From: Pedobacter sp. MC2016-14 | GTDB taxonomy: Bacteria > Bacteroidota > Bacteroidia > Sphingobacteriales > Sphingobacteriaceae | Length of the DNA stretch: 64,000 nucleotides | NCBI RefSeq assembly: GCF_020991475.1 | Contig: NZ_JAJMPA010000001.1 | Span: forward strand, 1,488,001 to 1,552,000 | Reading direction: 5' to 3' | Shown: positions 41,885 to 53,065 of the stretch, in pieces | Layout: every line of letters begins with the position of its first letter | Position numbering within the stretch: the stretch's first letter is position 1 | Program-made: the position numbers and the translations under genes | Notes under the pieces: generated by a model | The model's input: the letters and a program-made list of their open reading frames with translations, nothing else | What the model was told of the DNA's origin: nothing | The model's database searches: none

Positions 41885-44800
41885 TTGAGAAACACATTTA
41901 CGCTATTTATTTTTCTCTTATGTTTATTTTGCGGTTTAGGGGCTTTTTCGCAGGTCAGAAATCCGCGATCGGTAACGGATACGGCAAAAAATTCTTTTAG
42001 TTTAAGGGAAAAACAGCTGCTTGGCATCCGGCCATATACCAATCCTTTTGCCCCGCTGCCAGATAATATGCACCGCATTGTAGAATACGATGCCGTAAAT
42101 AAAAGGTACAGCATTAGGGAGCGTATTGGCGACCGCTTTTATACCCAGCCCCAATACCTTACTGTTGAAGAATATCAGCGTTTGCTGAATAGCGAAATTA
42201 AGCGCGACAACTGGAGGATGCTTTCCAATTCTGAAATTGACGATGTAAGGAAAACCGGGGTCATTCCGAGTTTGCAAATCAACAGCAGGGCATTTGAAAG
42301 GATTTTTGGGGGTACCACCATAGATATTCAGCCAAGGGGAGAAGCCGAACTCACCTTCTTAGGGCGCATCAATAAAAATGAAAACCCGCTATTTAACGAA
42401 AACCAGCGAGTGCAAAGTAATTTTGATTTTAATCAGCGCATTCAGATGGATGTAGTCGGTAACATTGGTACCAAGTTGAAAATCAACATGAATTACAATA
42501 CCGAGGCGCAGTTTGATTTTGAGAACCAGATTAAACTGGACTATACAGGTGGCGCGGATGATATCATTAAAAAAATTGAGGCTGGTAATGTAAGTTTGCC
42601 TTTAAATACAGCATTGATTACTGGTACACAGGCCCTTTTTGGGATTAAAACCCAATTGCAGTTTGGGAAACTGAACGTGACCAGTGTGTTCTCGCAACAA
42701 AAGTCGCAATCAAGGGAAATCAAAATTAACAACGGTGCGCAACAAAATGAATTTCGCCTGAGTGGAGATAATTACGAGGCCAATAAGCATTACTTTTTAG
42801 CCCAGTATTTCCGCAATAACTACAACAAAGCCTTAAGTAATCCGCCGACGGTAACCACTGGCGTAATTGTAACCAAAATAGAGGTTTGGATTACCAATAA
42901 AACAGGTAATACCACTGATTCCAGAGACGTTTTGGGCTTTATTGACCTGGGTGAAAATACGCCTTACAATACCACTCAGATAACGGGAGGTGCCGGATAT
43001 TCTGCACTACCTTCGGGATTTACCTCGCCTTTATCGCCCCGGGCCTCTAATAACTTATTGACACAGATTCCTGCCGATGCGAGATCTACCAATTCCAATT
43101 CGGTTATTGCCTATTTTCAGCCTTATGGTGGAACAGACAATTTTGCCAAGCTAACCTATGCACGCAAGCTGGCAGATAAGGAATATACCTTTCATGCCAA
43201 ACTGGGGTATCTTTCATTAAACAATGCTTTGAATGCTGATGAGGTATTGGCTGTGGCTTATCGCTATACATTTAATGGGGTGGAATACCAGGTGGGTGAG
43301 TTTTCTACTGATCAGTCTTTTGACCAGGCGGCACCAAAAGTGTTGTTTGCGAAATTGCTGAAAAATGAAACGACCAAGGTAAACCTGCCAACCTGGGATT
43401 TGATGATGAAAAATATCTATTCTATTGGTGGTTATCAGATCAGTCAGCAGAACTTTAAGCTAGATATCTTTCGCATAGATAATGAAAGCGGCATTGAACG
43501 CCCTGTGTTAACGGAGGGAATGGACAGTGTTAAAAATAAACTCTGGATAGACCTCACCAGCGTAGATCGGTTAAATCAGCAGAAGGAGCGTAAACCAGAT
43601 GGTGTTTTTGACTTTGAGGTAGAGAATAATCCATTTGGCAGCAGTGGCAGCTCGGCTGCTGCTGTAGCATCGGCCTTAAATTCTACCTCAACAAATTCAA
43701 ACGCCAGTCTCTCTGCCTTTGCTTCTAACATACGCAATAGCTACATTACCATAGACCCGCTGAACGGAAGAATTATATTTCCGGTGGTGGAGCCTTTTGG
43801 TAGGGATTTGGCAGCCAAGTTTACCAATCAGCAAAACCTGATTGATAAGTACACCTTTACGGCACTATATGACTCTACCAAGGTAATTGCACAGCAATTG
43901 TTTACCAATCAAAACAGGTACGTGATTAAGGGATCCTATCAGTCTGAAGTTGCCTCAGAGTTTAGCCTTAATTCCATTAACGTTCCGGAAGGTTCTGTAA
44001 AGGTTTTTGCGGGAACCATACCGCTATCTGAAGGGACAGACTATACCGTAGATTATCAGGGCGGCAGGGTAAAAATTTTAAATACCGGCTTGCTTACTTC
44101 TGGTCAGCCGATAAGGATTACTACAGAAAACAATGAGCTTTTTGGTCTCCAGCAACGGTCTTTATTTGGTACACGCTTTGACTACCGGGTAAACAACAAG
44201 CTGAATATTGGTGCCACCTATATGAACCTGACGGAGAAGCCACTAACGGCTAAGGTAAATATTGGTGAAGAACCGATTTCAAATACCATGTTTGGTTTGG
44301 ATTTAAACTACAGCTCCTCTTCCAGATTTTTAACAAAAATGGTAGATAAACTACCCTTTATTTCTACTAAAGTACCTTCAAGTATTACGTTTTCCGGAGA
44401 GTATGCACAATTGGTGCCGGGACACCCAAGTGCGCTAAACGCAGATGGTAGTAAAGGGGGCACAAGTTACCTGGACGATTTTGAAGCGTCACGCTCTGTA
44501 ATTGACTTAAAAAGCGCAATTTCATGGCAGCTTTCGGGAACACCGCAAATGTTTACCGAATCTAGCCTGATTAATGATCTTGCCTATGGCTACAACAGGG
44601 CGAAAATTGCATTTTACAATATTGACCCTTCATTTTACAACAGAACAGGAAGTAACATACCAGATTACCTAAAAAACGACCGTGCGCAACTGTCTAACCA
44701 CTATGTAAGGGAGATTATTGAGCAAGAAGTATTTCCTTTTAAAGAAACGGCAACCGGACAAGCGATTACACTGCCAACTTTAGATGTGGCTTTTTATCCA

Positions 44801-47800
44801 AACATCCGTGGTCCTTATAATTATACAACCACTGGATTTACGCCTGATGGTAAACTGACCTTGCCACGCAACCGTTGGGGTGGTTTGTTCAGAAGAATAG
44901 AAACTAATGATTTTGAAGCGCTGAACATTGAGTTTATTGAGCTTTGGGTAATGGACCCTAATATTTACAAACCAAACTCTGCTGGTGGAGATTTGTATTT
45001 TAACTTAGGTAATATCTCTGAAGACATTTTGAAAGACGGTCGTAAATCTTTGGAAAATGGATTGCCCACAGATGGAGATCCAACCAAATACGACGAAACC
45101 AACTGGGGGCGGGTACCTAAACTGCAGCCGGTAGTTCAGGCTTTTGACAACAGCCCGGATGCAAGACGAGTTCAGGACGTTGGTTTAGATGGTTTATCAA
45201 GCGCACAGGAAAGGGCTAAGTTTGCTATTATCCTTAACCAGATTAAGGCGCAGCTAAATCCTGATGCGGCAGCAGAATTTGACAATGATCCTTCATCTGA
45301 TGACTACAGTTATTTTAGAGGTACGGCTTTAGACCAAATGCGGGCCGGAATTTTAAGAAGGTACCAAAACTACAACGGTACGGAAGGAAACTCCAGGACG
45401 CCTCAGCAATCTCAGGAAGATTTTGGTGTAGAAAACTCGGCCTCTACTTCATTGCCTGATGGTGAGGATGTGAACCGTGATAACAACATGACGCAAAGCG
45501 ATGAGTACTTTCAGTACAAGGTTTCTATGCGTCCGGCAGATTTGGAAGTGGGTAAAAATTACGTAACAGATAAAATTGTATCTCAAGTGAAACTGGCCAA
45601 TGGTGCTACCCAACCGGTAACCTGGTACCAAATCCGTATCCCCCTTGCAGATAATAACAGGAATAAAGTTGGAAATATCCAGGATTTTAAATCCATCCGA
45701 TATTTAAGGATGTTTTTAACCAATTATGCCGATACTACCATACTGAGGTTTGCAAAAATTCAGTTGGTAAGGGGAGAGTGGAGACAATACAATACCACAA
45801 ATGATCCTGCGCAGGTGATTGTAGATCCCGCACTTCAACCTGCGGCATCAGACAATTCCATTATCGAGGTGGCTACTGTAAACATTGAAGAAAATGGAAA
45901 ACGTACCCCCATCCCTTATGTATTGCCTCCAGGTATTTTAAGAGAGCGTGATTTTAGCAATTACAGGGGAGATACCCGTCAAAATGAGCAGTCCCTTTCT
46001 GTAACCGTAAGGAACCTTAGGGATGGATATGGAAGAGCCGCTTTTAAGACTGCCTTTAACGATTTCAGGTCTTATAAACGTTTGGAAATGTTTATCCACG
46101 CAGAAGCGCTTGGCAATACGGTATTGAATGACCGGGACCTGCAGGCCTTTTTAAGGATTGGTACAGACAACCAGGACAATTATTATGAATATTCGCAGCC
46201 ATTGATGGTTACGCAACCCAATACCAGTAATCCTTATGCCATTTGGCCTGATGCCAATAAAATGGATATTGAGCTGGAACTTTTTCAGAATGCAAAAATT
46301 GCACGTAATAAGGCTACTACATCCACCGGTGCTGCCTGGCCAATTAACATTCCTTTTGTGTATGCTGATGGCGACAGGACCATTACCATTAAAGGGCAAC
46401 CGGATATGAGTAAGGTGCGGGTTTATATGCTGGGGGTTAAGAACCCATACCGCAATACCAGTAATCCTGCGGCAGATGATGGTTTTGATAAAAGTGCCAT
46501 CATTTGGTTCAACGAACTCAGGCTAACGGAATTTGATGAACGCGGCGGCTGGGCGGCTACGGCAAGGGTAAGCGCTAAATTGGCTGACTTTGCTGATGTG
46601 AACATTTCGGGAAGTAAATCTACCATTGGTTTTGGTTCGCTGGATACCAGGGTTAGTGAAAGAAACCGTTCAGACAACCAGCTTTTTGATATCTCATCTA
46701 GCATGGAACTTGGTAAGTTTTTCCCTAAAAAAAGCGGGATTAAAATACCGATGTTTGTGAGTTATTCAAGCCAGATTAGTACACCTCAATACAATCCAAT
46801 GATGCCGGATATTGAATTGAAAAGGGCATTGGATGAAGCCACTAAAGAAGAGAAAAAGGCCATCCTGAACTATGCCCAGGATTATACCACACGCAATAGC
46901 ATTAACTTTACCAATGTGCATAAAGAGCGTACAGATCCGGAACAGAAGGTAAAGTTATGGGATGTTGAGAATTTAAGTGCCAGTTACGCCTATACAAAAT
47001 TCTCTCACCGCGATTTCATCAATGAGAATACACTACAGCAAACGTACCGCGCCTCTTTGGCCTATAATTATAGTAACCTGCAAAGAAGTTATCAGCCTTT
47101 TGACAAGCTGATTAAATCTAACTTGCTTGCGCTACTGAAAGACATCAATTTTAGCTTGCTACCAAGTGCTATCAATTTCAGGATAGATGTAGACCGTTAC
47201 TATTCTGAAAACAGCCTGAGAAACAATGATCCGGGCAACTACATTCCTGTAAATACGACCTTTAATAAAAACTTCCTCATTACCCGGGTATATGGCATTT
47301 CATGGAACCTGAGCAAATCACTTACATTGGATTTTGATGCCACAAACTATTCCATCATTGACGAGCCGGATGGTAGGATTGAAGGGATGAAAAGAGATAC
47401 GGTTTGGCAAAACCTGAAACGTTTGGGCCGTACTACAGATTATAACCACAACATGAACATTACCTATACCTTGCCGGTTAATAAAATTCCGGGTCTGGAC
47501 TGGGTAAGTGTGGCTACGCGTTACGGTACAAATTTTAACTGGCAGACAGAGCCGCTTTCTACCTTGCGTGATCCTAACATCAATTTAGGCAACACCATTC
47601 AAAATGCGAGGACCATACAGGTTAACCCAACTTTAAATATGGCCGGGTTGTACAACAAGTTTGGATTTGTGAAAAGGGCTAATGCCAGTGGAGAAGAGGG
47701 TGGTGGTGGATCGGCTTTCTTTGTTGGATTATTAACCAGTGTTAAAAACATAAACGCTGCCTTTACCCAAACAAAAGGTACATTTTTACCGGGCTATTTG

Positions 47801-49063
47801 CCGAAAACAACCTACTTTGGGATAGATGACATCACTGGTGCACCAGGGCTTGGTTTTGTGTTTGGAAGTCAGCGCGACATTAGAGAGATGGCATTGAGCA
47901 GCAACTGGCTCACTACAGATACATTGCAATCGCAGTTGTATATCAATACCCTGCGTGAAGATTTGAGTTTAACAGGTACTGTTGAACCTTTAAAAGATTT
48001 GAGGATAACCTTGACAGCCAATAAAAACCGGACTTTAAACTATTCTACCAATTTTAGGTACGATGCCAGTACAGGTGGTTTTACCAATTTTAGTCCATAT
48101 ACCACTGGTGATTATAGCATTTCATTTATCAGTATTGGGACTGCTTTTTCAGACAAGAACGGTAGTACAGTATCTCAGCTTTTTAATCAGTTTATGGACA
48201 ACAGGCAGGTGATATCAAGACGTTTAGGCGGTTTAAATCCAAATTCTTCTGGTGTAACAGGAGGATTTGCTGATGGCTATAATAAAACCTCTCAGGATGT
48301 GGTGGTAGCGGCCTTCCTTGCGGCCTATTCTGGTAAGGATGCTTCAAAAAGCAGCTTAAATTCCATGCCTAAAATTCCTTTGCCCAACTGGCGGATCAAT
48401 TACAGTGGCCTATCCAGAATGGCTTTTGTGCAGGAAACCTTTAAATCTATAGATCTGCGCCATTCTTACCGTTCGGTATACAGCATCAACAGTTTCAACT
48501 CACTCATCAGGTATCAGGAAACTGATGGTTTTGCCGCCAGCAGAGATGTAAATAATGATTTTATGCCTGCTTATCAGTATTCTCAGGTTACCATTGCAGA
48601 ACAGTTTTCGCCACTGATTGGTATAGATACCAGGCTTAAAAATAACCTGACCGCCAATTTTGAAATTGGCAAAACCAGGTTACTGGGCTTAAGTTTGTCA
48701 AACAGTCAGCTGGCGCAGTTAACAGAAAACAATATGGTATTTGGTTTCGGCTATCGTACCACCAAGTTCCGTTTCCCTTTTGGCTTATTTAAGCAGGTAA
48801 GAATGGACAACAACATGGACTTTAAGCTTGATGTTGCGGTAAGGGACAATAAAACGGTGATTTACCGTGCCGATGTGGAAGATGCAGAGGTTTCTTCGGG
48901 GGCTAAAAATATTACTTTGAGGCCAAGTGTAGATTATATCCTAAATCAGCGTTTCAATATCAAACTATTTTACGATTCAAACATTACCAAGCCATATACC
49001 TCGCAGTCTTTCAATACTTCATTTAGTAATTTTGGATTTAGTTTGCGGATTACGTTGAATTAG
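41885..49063 (+). CDS. sprA: Type IX secretion system outer-membrane translocon SprA
   Basis: A 2392-residue giant outer-membrane protein: signal peptide (1-24, hydrophobic [17 protein letters not shown]), repeated beta-strand segments throughout, and a C-terminal strand rich in aromatic/hydrophobic residues ending [10 protein letters not shown]. Size and sequence features ([48 protein letters not shown]) match SprA/Sov, whose 36-strand barrel exports proteins with T9SS C-terminal signals. The start is TTG at 41885; the nearby ATG at about 41874 is followed by an in-frame TAG. It lies between ruvA and gcvH, a conserved order. No partner gld/por genes are in the window. Confidence 0.94.
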   Translation: MRNTFTLFIFLLCLFCGLGAFSQVRNPRSVTDTAKNSFSLREKQLLGIRPYTNPFAPLPDNMHRIVEYDAVNKRYSIRERIGDRFYTQPQYLTVEEYQRLLNSEIKRDNWRMLSNSEIDDVRKTGVIPSLQINSRAFERIFGGTTIDIQPRGEAELTFLGRINKNENPLFNENQRVQSNFDFNQRIQMDVVGNIGTKLKINMNYNTEAQFDFENQIKLDYTGGADDIIKKIEAGNVSLPLNTALITGTQALFGIKTQLQFGKLNVTSVFSQQKSQSREIKINNGAQQNEFRLSGDNYEANKHYFLAQYFRNNYNKALSNPPTVTTGVIVTKIEVWITNKTGNTTDSRDVLGFIDLGENTPYNTTQITGGAGYSALPSGFTSPLSPRASNNLLTQIPADARSTNSNSVIAYFQPYGGTDNFAKLTYARKLADKEYTFHAKLGYLSLNNALNADEVLAVAYRYTFNGVEYQVGEFSTDQSFDQAAPKVLFAKLLKNETTKVNLPTWDLMMKNIYSIGGYQISQQNFKLDIFRIDNESGIERPVLTEGMDSVKNKLWIDLTSVDRLNQQKERKPDGVFDFEVENNPFGSSGSSAAAVASALNSTSTNSNASLSAFASNIRNSYITIDPLNGRIIFPVVEPFGRDLAAKFTNQQNLIDKYTFTALYDSTKVIAQQLFTNQNRYVIKGSYQSEVASEFSLNSINVPEGSVKVFAGTIPLSEGTDYTVDYQGGRVKILNTGLLTSGQPIRITTENNELFGLQQRSLFGTRFDYRVNNKLNIGATYMNLTEKPLTAKVNIGEEPISNTMFGLDLNYSSSSRFLTKMVDKLPFISTKVPSSITFSGEYAQLVPGHPSALNADGSKGGTSYLDDFEASRSVIDLKSAISWQLSGTPQMFTESSLINDLAYGYNRAKIAFYNIDPSFYNRTGSNIPDYLKNDRAQLSNHYVREIIEQEVFPFKETATGQAITLPTLDVAFYPNIRGPYNYTTTGFTPDGKLTLPRNRWGGLFRRIETNDFEALNIEFIELWVMDPNIYKPNSAGGDLYFNLGNISEDILKDGRKSLENGLPTDGDPTKYDETNWGRVPKLQPVVQAFDNSPDARRVQDVGLDGLSSAQERAKFAIILNQIKAQLNPDAAAEFDNDPSSDDYSYFRGTALDQMRAGILRRYQNYNGTEGNSRTPQQSQEDFGVENSASTSLPDGEDVNRDNNMTQSDEYFQYKVSMRPADLEVGKNYVTDKIVSQVKLANGATQPVTWYQIRIPLADNNRNKVGNIQDFKSIRYLRMFLTNYADTTILRFAKIQLVRGEWRQYNTTNDPAQVIVDPALQPAASDNSIIEVATVNIEENGKRTPIPYVLPPGILRERDFSNYRGDTRQNEQSLSVTVRNLRDGYGRAAFKTAFNDFRSYKRLEMFIHAEALGNTVLNDRDLQAFLRIGTDNQDNYYEYSQPLMVTQPNTSNPYAIWPDANKMDIELELFQNAKIARNKATTSTGAAWPINIPFVYADGDRTITIKGQPDMSKVRVYMLGVKNPYRNTSNPAADDGFDKSAIIWFNELRLTEFDERGGWAATARVSAKLADFADVNISGSKSTIGFGSLDTRVSERNRSDNQLFDISSSMELGKFFPKKSGIKIPMFVSYSSQISTPQYNPMMPDIELKRALDEATKEEKKAILNYAQDYTTRNSINFTNVHKERTDPEQKVKLWDVENLSASYAYTKFSHRDFINENTLQQTYRASLAYNYSNLQRSYQPFDKLIKSNLLALLKDINFSLLPSAINFRIDVDRYYSENSLRNNDPGNYIPVNTTFNKNFLITRVYGISWNLSKSLTLDFDATNYSIIDEPDGRIEGMKRDTVWQNLKRLGRTTDYNHNMNITYTLPVNKIPGLDWVSVATRYGTNFNWQTEPLSTLRDPNINLGNTIQNARTIQVNPTLNMAGLYNKFGFVKRANASGEEGGGGSAFFVGLLTSVKNINAAFTQTKGTFLPGYLPKTTYFGIDDITGAPGLGFVFGSQRDIREMALSSNWLTTDTLQSQLYINTLREDLSLTGTVEPLKDLRITLTANKNRTLNYSTNFRYDASTGGFTNFSPYTTGDYSISFISIGTAFSDKNGSTVSQLFNQFMDNRQVISRRLGGLNPNSSGVTGGFADGYNKTSQDVVVAAFLAAYSGKDASKSSLNSMPKIPLPNWRINYSGLSRMAFVQETFKSIDLRHSYRSVYSINSFNSLIRYQETDGFAASRDVNNDFMPAYQYSQVTIAEQFSPLIGIDTRLKNNLTANFEIGKTRLLGLSLSNSQLAQLTENNMVFGFGYRTTKFRFPFGLFKQVRMDNNMDFKLDVAVRDNKTVIYRADVEDAEVSSGAKNITLRPSVDYILNQRFNIKLFYDSNITKPYTSQSFNTSFSNFGFSLRITLN

Positions 49064-49065
49064 GA

Positions 49066-49096
49066 TTGGTATAAAGCACGATATTATTTACATTTG
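49066..49096 (+). promoter_or_regulatory. Promoter of gcvH
   Basis: TTG at 49066-49068 and TACATTTG at 49089-49096 are separated by 20 bp, fitting the Bacteroidota -33 TTG / -7 TAnnTTTG pattern, 19 bp before the ATG at 49116. Confidence 0.55.
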
Positions 49097-49115
49097 GCAA
49101 TCAAATAAAAAAACG

Positions 49116-49496
49116 ATGAATTTTCCAGTAGAATTAAAATACACAAAAGACCACGAGTGGGTTAAAGTAGCAGGTGAAGAAGTTTATATTGGTATTACTG
49201 AATTTGCGCAACGCGAGCTTGGTGATATTGTTTATATAGACATCAATACTGTTGGTGAAGAAGTTGCCAAAGACGAAGTATTTGGAACGGTAGAGGCTGT
49301 TAAAACGGTTTCTGATTTGTTTATGCCGGTTACTTCTACTGTCTTAGAAATTAATGCTGAATTGCAGGATAATCCTGAACTTGTGAACTCTGATCCTTAT
49401 GGAAAAGGATGGATGGTAAAGGTAACATTGGCTGATGCAGCTGACCTGGATGGCTTGCTTTCGGCAGATGCATATAAAGCTTTAGTAGGCGCTTAA
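49116..49496 (+). CDS. gcvH: Glycine cleavage system H protein
   Basis: A 126-residue lipoyl-carrier protein: [18 protein letters not shown] start, [19 protein letters not shown] and the lipoylated Lys63 in [10 protein letters not shown]. It carries the aminomethyl group of glycine between the P, T and L proteins of the cleavage system. The full length and motif spacing match the family. A promoter with both elements lies upstream (49066-49096). It is followed after 2 bp by a VanZ-family gene, an order conserved in Bacteroidota; gcvP and gcvT are not in the window. Confidence 0.95.
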   Translation: MNFPVELKYTKDHEWVKVAGEEVYIGITEFAQRELGDIVYIDINTVGEEVAKDEVFGTVEAVKTVSDLFMPVTSTVLEINAELQDNPELVNSDPYGKGWMVKVTLADAADLDGLLSADAYKALVGA

Positions 49497-49498
49497 TT

Positions 49499-49909
49499 TT
49501 GAGCCGCCTCACTGCATCTCTTAAGTCTCAGGGCTGGGCTATTGCCTGGACTGTGTTTATCCTTATACTTTGCAGTATAAAAATGCCGGCATCCGATGGG
49601 TCTGCCGGCTTTTTTTTTGCTGGATTTGATAAAATGGTACACCTGGGCTTCTTTTTTGTGCTCACTATCCTCCTGTTTTTTGGCAGGATCCGCAGTAAGC
49701 ACAATTATAGTTTCAGAAAATTAACGATCTTTAAAATTATCCTGATTACAGCAGGTTTGGGCGGTGGTATTGAACTGATGCAACTTGCATTTTTTGATTA
49801 CCGTGGTGCCGAATGGTGGGATTTTGCCTGTGACATGTTTGGCGTAATGATGGGTATTTTTAGTTATATGTTACTCCACAAGTTTGATTTTCATGAAAAC
49901 AAAATTTAA
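49499..49909 (+). CDS. VanZ-family membrane protein
   Basis: A 136-residue protein with about four transmembrane helices and the VanZ-type pattern: AWTVFILILCSIKMP, FAGFDKMVHLGFFFVLTILL, GGGIELMQLAFFDYRGAEWW and DMFGVMMGIFSYMLL. The conserved Lys-His and Glu residues (DKMVHLG, GIELMQ) are present. The function of this family in Bacteroidota is unknown, although VanZ itself affects teicoplanin resistance. The start is TTG at 49499, 2 bp after the gcvH stop; no ATG is available before the first helix. Its end overlaps the next gene by 17 bp. Confidence 0.82.
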   Translation: MSRLTASLKSQGWAIAWTVFILILCSIKMPASDGSAGFFFAGFDKMVHLGFFFVLTILLFFGRIRSKHNYSFRKLTIFKIILITAGLGGGIELMQLAFFDYRGAEWWDFACDMFGVMMGIFSYMLLHKFDFHENKI

Positions 49910-50027
49910 TTTACTTCTGGCGATTGTGGTACTGGGCGGCTTAAGCGGCTGTGGTATTTTTAGAAAAGGTTGTGACTGCCCTAAAGTAAGCATGACGGTG
50001 CATTCTAATCTGGTATCGCGGGTTTAG
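49893..50027 (+). CDS. 44-residue lipoprotein with CDCP motif
   Basis: A small lipoprotein: basic start (MKTKFNLLLAIVVLG), lipobox LSGC with Cys20, then FRKGCDCPKVSM and a short tail ending SRV. Similar tiny lipoproteins with a Gly-Cys-x-Cys-Pro motif are common in Bacteroidota and unassigned in function. It overlaps the end of the VanZ gene in another frame and is 65 bp before feoA. The lipobox and the two extra cysteines make chance unlikely. The motif could bind metal, which would fit the iron-transport genes downstream, but this is inference. Confidence 0.7.
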   Translation: MKTKFNLLLAIVVLGGLSGCGIFRKGCDCPKVSMTVHSNLVSRV

Positions 50028-50092
50028 TGGTAGAGCTCCTATTATTTGGATTTATTATAGATAATGGGTAGTTTAGCACTCTAATTCACAAC

Positions 50093-50308
50093 ATGAAACT
50101 TTCACAGTTAAATCCGGGAGAACAAGGCACCATCGTATCATTTACAGATCTGGAAATGTCTGTTAAATTAATGGAAATGGGTTGCCTGCCCGGCGAGGTA
50201 GTAGAAGTGGAACGTTTTGCGCCCCTGGGTTGTCCAATAACCATTCGTGTAGCTGGTTACCAGCTCTGTTTAAGGAAACAAGAGGCTTCTGTTATTATAA
50301 TACAATAA
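50093..50308 (+). CDS. feoA: Ferrous iron transport protein A
   Basis: A 71-residue SH3-like FeoA: LSQLNPGEQGTIVSFTDLEM, KLMEMGCLPGEVVEVERFAP and IRVAGYQLCLRKQEASVI, the standard pattern. It is thought to bind the cytoplasmic part of FeoB and support Fe2+ uptake. Its stop is 2 bp before the likely FeoB start, so the two genes form a coupled unit. No Fur-like inverted repeat was recognised in the 65 bp upstream. Confidence 0.93.
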   Translation: MKLSQLNPGEQGTIVSFTDLEMSVKLMEMGCLPGEVVEVERFAPLGCPITIRVAGYQLCLRKQEASVIIIQ

Positions 50309-50310
50309 AT

Positions 50311-52428
50311 TTGGCGGCTGATCTTAAAATTGCATTAGTTGGTAACCCCAACACAGGTAAATCGACACTTTTTAATTTACTTACCGGTTTAAATCAAAAG
50401 ATTGGGAACTTTCCTGGTATTACTGTTGATAAAAAGGTAGGTTATTGTAAACTGGCTTCGGGAAAACAGGCTGAAATTATTGACCTTCCTGGTACCTACA
50501 GTTTATATCCTAAAAGTAAAGACGAAAGCATTGTTTTTCAGGTGCTGGCCGATGCTAAAAATCCGGCATATCCTGACCTGATTGTACTTGTTGCCGATGC
50601 CACGAACTTAAGGAGAAACCTGCTCTTGTATTCGCAGGTGGCAGATCTGGGCTTGCCAGTTATCCTTGCCCTAAACATGACAGACATGGCTAAGAAGGAG
50701 GGCATTGACATTAATGTAGATTTGCTTTCCAGCCGTTTGGGTATACAGATTGTAGCCATTTCTGCCAGAAGCAATGAAGGGCTTGAAGGCTTAAGATCGG
50801 CTATAAACAATGCAACAACGCTGGCTACACAGGTAACCGGAACTGACGTAACGGTATTGGCACCAGAGGCAATTGCTACTGCAAAACTGAAGTTGGGTAC
50901 AGAAAATGATTACTATGCCCTGCAACTTTTACACCAGCATGAGCATCTTAATCTACCTTTAGCTTCGGTTCATCAGGACCTTGAAGCGATTAAAATTGAA
51001 CACCATTTTGAGTCTTCTAAATTGCAGGGTGCAGAAACCATTGCAAGATACAGGTACCTAAGCACCGTACTTAGCGGGGTAATTGTAGATACCGGAGCGG
51101 TAAAGAAGTTCGCTTTTAGCGATAAACTGGATAGGGTACTGACCAATAAATATGCTGGATTTTTAATTTTTCTGGCGATTCTGTTTTTCATCTTTAACTC
51201 TATTTTTTCCTGGTCGTCTTACCCAATGGAACTTATAGAATCGGGATTTGCCTGGCTAACTGATACCGGGCACCAGTATCTTCCCGAGGGCTTACTGACC
51301 AATTTATTGCTGGACGGGATTGTGGCCGGACTGGGGGGGGTGGTCATCTTTATTCCCCAAATTGCCATCTTGTTTGCTTTTATCTCTATTCTTGAAGATA
51401 CCGGCTATATGGCAAGGGTAACCTTTATGATGGATAAAATCATGCGTAAGTTTGGTTTAAGTGGTAAATCTGTGGTGCCCATGATTGGGAGTCTAGCCTG
51501 CGCTGTTCCATCCATCATGAGTGCGCGGACAATTGAAAGCTGGAAAGACCGTATCATTACCATTATGGTGGTACCACTGGTGAGCTGTTCTGCCCGTTTG
51601 CCGGTATATACCTTGCTGATCTCTTTAATTATCCCCGAAAAAACTGTTCTCGGCTTTATCAATTTACAGGGGCTCACTTTAATGGGCATGTACCTCATTA
51701 GTGTTGTAGCAGCGGTATTGGTGGCGTTAGTCATGAAATTTATCATTAAGGCCAAAGAGAAATCTTACTTTATTATGGAACTTCCGGTATACCGGATGCC
51801 ACGCTGGAGTAATGTGCTGTTTACCATGTACGAGAAATCAAAGACTTTTGTTTTTGAGGCCGGAAAGGTAATTGTTGCCATTTCTATTGTGCTGTGGGTA
51901 TTGGCTTCTTATGGACCTCCGGCGCGTTTTGAAAAAATAGAGCAGAAATATCAGGCTATTGAAGCTGGCCGCGACAGTACGGCAATCAGTACGCTGGAGC
52001 GAGATAAGGCTGCAGAAAAGCTTGAGAACTCGTATGCCGGTGTGTTGGGACATGTTATTGAACCCGTAATTAAGCCCCTTGGTTTTGACTGGAAAATTGG
52101 CATTGCGTTAGTTACCTCTTTTGCTGCCCGCGAGGCTTTTGTAGGCACAATGGCTACCATTTATAGTGTGGATGGAGGAGACGAGGAAAGCAGCACCATA
52201 AGGGATAAAATGCGTGCGGCTGTTAATCCGGATACCGGACTGCCCGTATTTACTTTTGCAACCGGCCTTTCGCTCATGTTATTTTATGCGTTTGCGATGC
52301 AGTGTATGAGCACTGTGGCGGTAGTGTACAGGGAAACTAAAACCTGGAAGTGGCCGATGATCCAGCTCGCATACATGACAGTTTTAGCTTATGTGGCCAG
52401 TTTAATCGCATTTCAGCTTTTAAAGTAA
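50311..52428 (+). CDS. feoB: Ferrous iron transporter FeoB
   Basis: A 705-residue Fe2+ transporter: N-terminal G domain with G1 GNPNTGKST, G3 DLPGTYSLYP and G4 LNMTD, a helical regulatory region, and a membrane part with the two Gate domains and Nucleoside_recognition core (GGVVIFIPQIAILFAFISIL, SCSARLPVYTLLISL, FAAREAFVGTMATIYSV). TTG at 50311 is chosen because it falls 2 bp after the FeoA stop and starts the G domain (LAADLKIALVGNP); an in-frame ATG at 50182 lies deep inside feoA in another frame and would add about 43 unrelated residues. The length fits FeoB of about 700 residues. Confidence 0.93.
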   Translation: MAADLKIALVGNPNTGKSTLFNLLTGLNQKIGNFPGITVDKKVGYCKLASGKQAEIIDLPGTYSLYPKSKDESIVFQVLADAKNPAYPDLIVLVADATNLRRNLLLYSQVADLGLPVILALNMTDMAKKEGIDINVDLLSSRLGIQIVAISARSNEGLEGLRSAINNATTLATQVTGTDVTVLAPEAIATAKLKLGTENDYYALQLLHQHEHLNLPLASVHQDLEAIKIEHHFESSKLQGAETIARYRYLSTVLSGVIVDTGAVKKFAFSDKLDRVLTNKYAGFLIFLAILFFIFNSIFSWSSYPMELIESGFAWLTDTGHQYLPEGLLTNLLLDGIVAGLGGVVIFIPQIAILFAFISILEDTGYMARVTFMMDKIMRKFGLSGKSVVPMIGSLACAVPSIMSARTIESWKDRIITIMVVPLVSCSARLPVYTLLISLIIPEKTVLGFINLQGLTLMGMYLISVVAAVLVALVMKFIIKAKEKSYFIMELPVYRMPRWSNVLFTMYEKSKTFVFEAGKVIVAISIVLWVLASYGPPARFEKIEQKYQAIEAGRDSTAISTLERDKAAEKLENSYAGVLGHVIEPVIKPLGFDWKIGIALVTSFAAREAFVGTMATIYSVDGGDEESSTIRDKMRAAVNPDTGLPVFTFATGLSLMLFYAFAMQCMSTVAVVYRETKTWKWPMIQLAYMTVLAYVASLIAFQLLK

Positions 52429-52447
52429 ATTCGCTAACTTAGTATCT

Positions 52448-53065
52448 GTGGAGAAAGTTAATATTTTAGCACAATACATGCCCGCAACGGCAGCTCCGGT
52501 AATTGCAAAATGGATAGATTACTTTCAGTGCGAGTTTAAGATATCGAAAAACAGGGCTACAAAACTTGGTGATTACCGTCATCCTTACAAGGGCGAAGGG
52601 CACAAAATTTCTGTAAACAATAACCTCAACCCCTATGCTTTTCTAGTAACTACAGTGCATGAGTTCGCCCATCTGTTAACCTGGAACGATTATAAAAATA
52701 AGGTTAAACCTCATGGTACAGAATGGAAGGTTAATTTTAAAAGGATGATGAATCCTTTTTTAGAACAGCAGGTTTTTCCGGCCGATGTACAGCAAGCTAT
52801 TGTTACCTACCTCGGCAATCCTTCTGCTTCCAGTTGTACAGATTTAAAGCTGGCCAGGACCTTAAAAAGATATGATGATAAAAGCGGTCATTCCCGCCTG
52901 GAAGAATTGGCTGAGCACGCTGTTTTTAGCATTAAAGATGGTCGCAGGTTTAAGAAAGGCGCCCGGTTAAGGAAAAGATACCGGTGTACCTGCCTTGACA
53001 ATGGCAAAATCTACCTTTTTAACCCGCTTGCAGAAGTACTGGTATTCGAAGTTTCGGGAACATAA
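52448..53065 (+). CDS. SprT-like zinc metalloprotease-domain protein
   Basis: A 205-residue cytoplasmic protein with a SprT-like domain: HEFAH (His71, Glu72, His75) in TTVHEFAHLLTWNDY is the zinc-binding HExxH motif, and PHGTEWKVNFKRMMNPFL follows. A C-terminal zinc-ribbon-like part has CTCLDNG. SprT proteins are linked to DNA-protein crosslink repair in other organisms, but the role of the bacterial family is unclear. The start is GTG at 52448 because an in-frame TAG stands a few codons upstream. The last 55 bp overlap the end of the convergent lipoprotein gene. Confidence 0.83.
   Translation: MEKVNILAQYMPATAAPVIAKWIDYFQCEFKISKNRATKLGDYRHPYKGEGHKISVNNNLNPYAFLVTTVHEFAHLLTWNDYKNKVKPHGTEWKVNFKRMMNPFLEQQVFPADVQQAIVTYLGNPSASSCTDLKLARTLKRYDDKSGHSRLEELAEHAVFSIKDGRRFKKGARLRKRYRCTCLDNGKIYLFNPLAEVLVFEVSGT

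Noticed and set aside
50182..50310. Extended N terminus of FeoB starting at the ATG at 50182
   Set aside because: It would lie inside feoA in another frame and add about 43 residues that look nothing like FeoB; the G domain starts right after the TTG at 50311.
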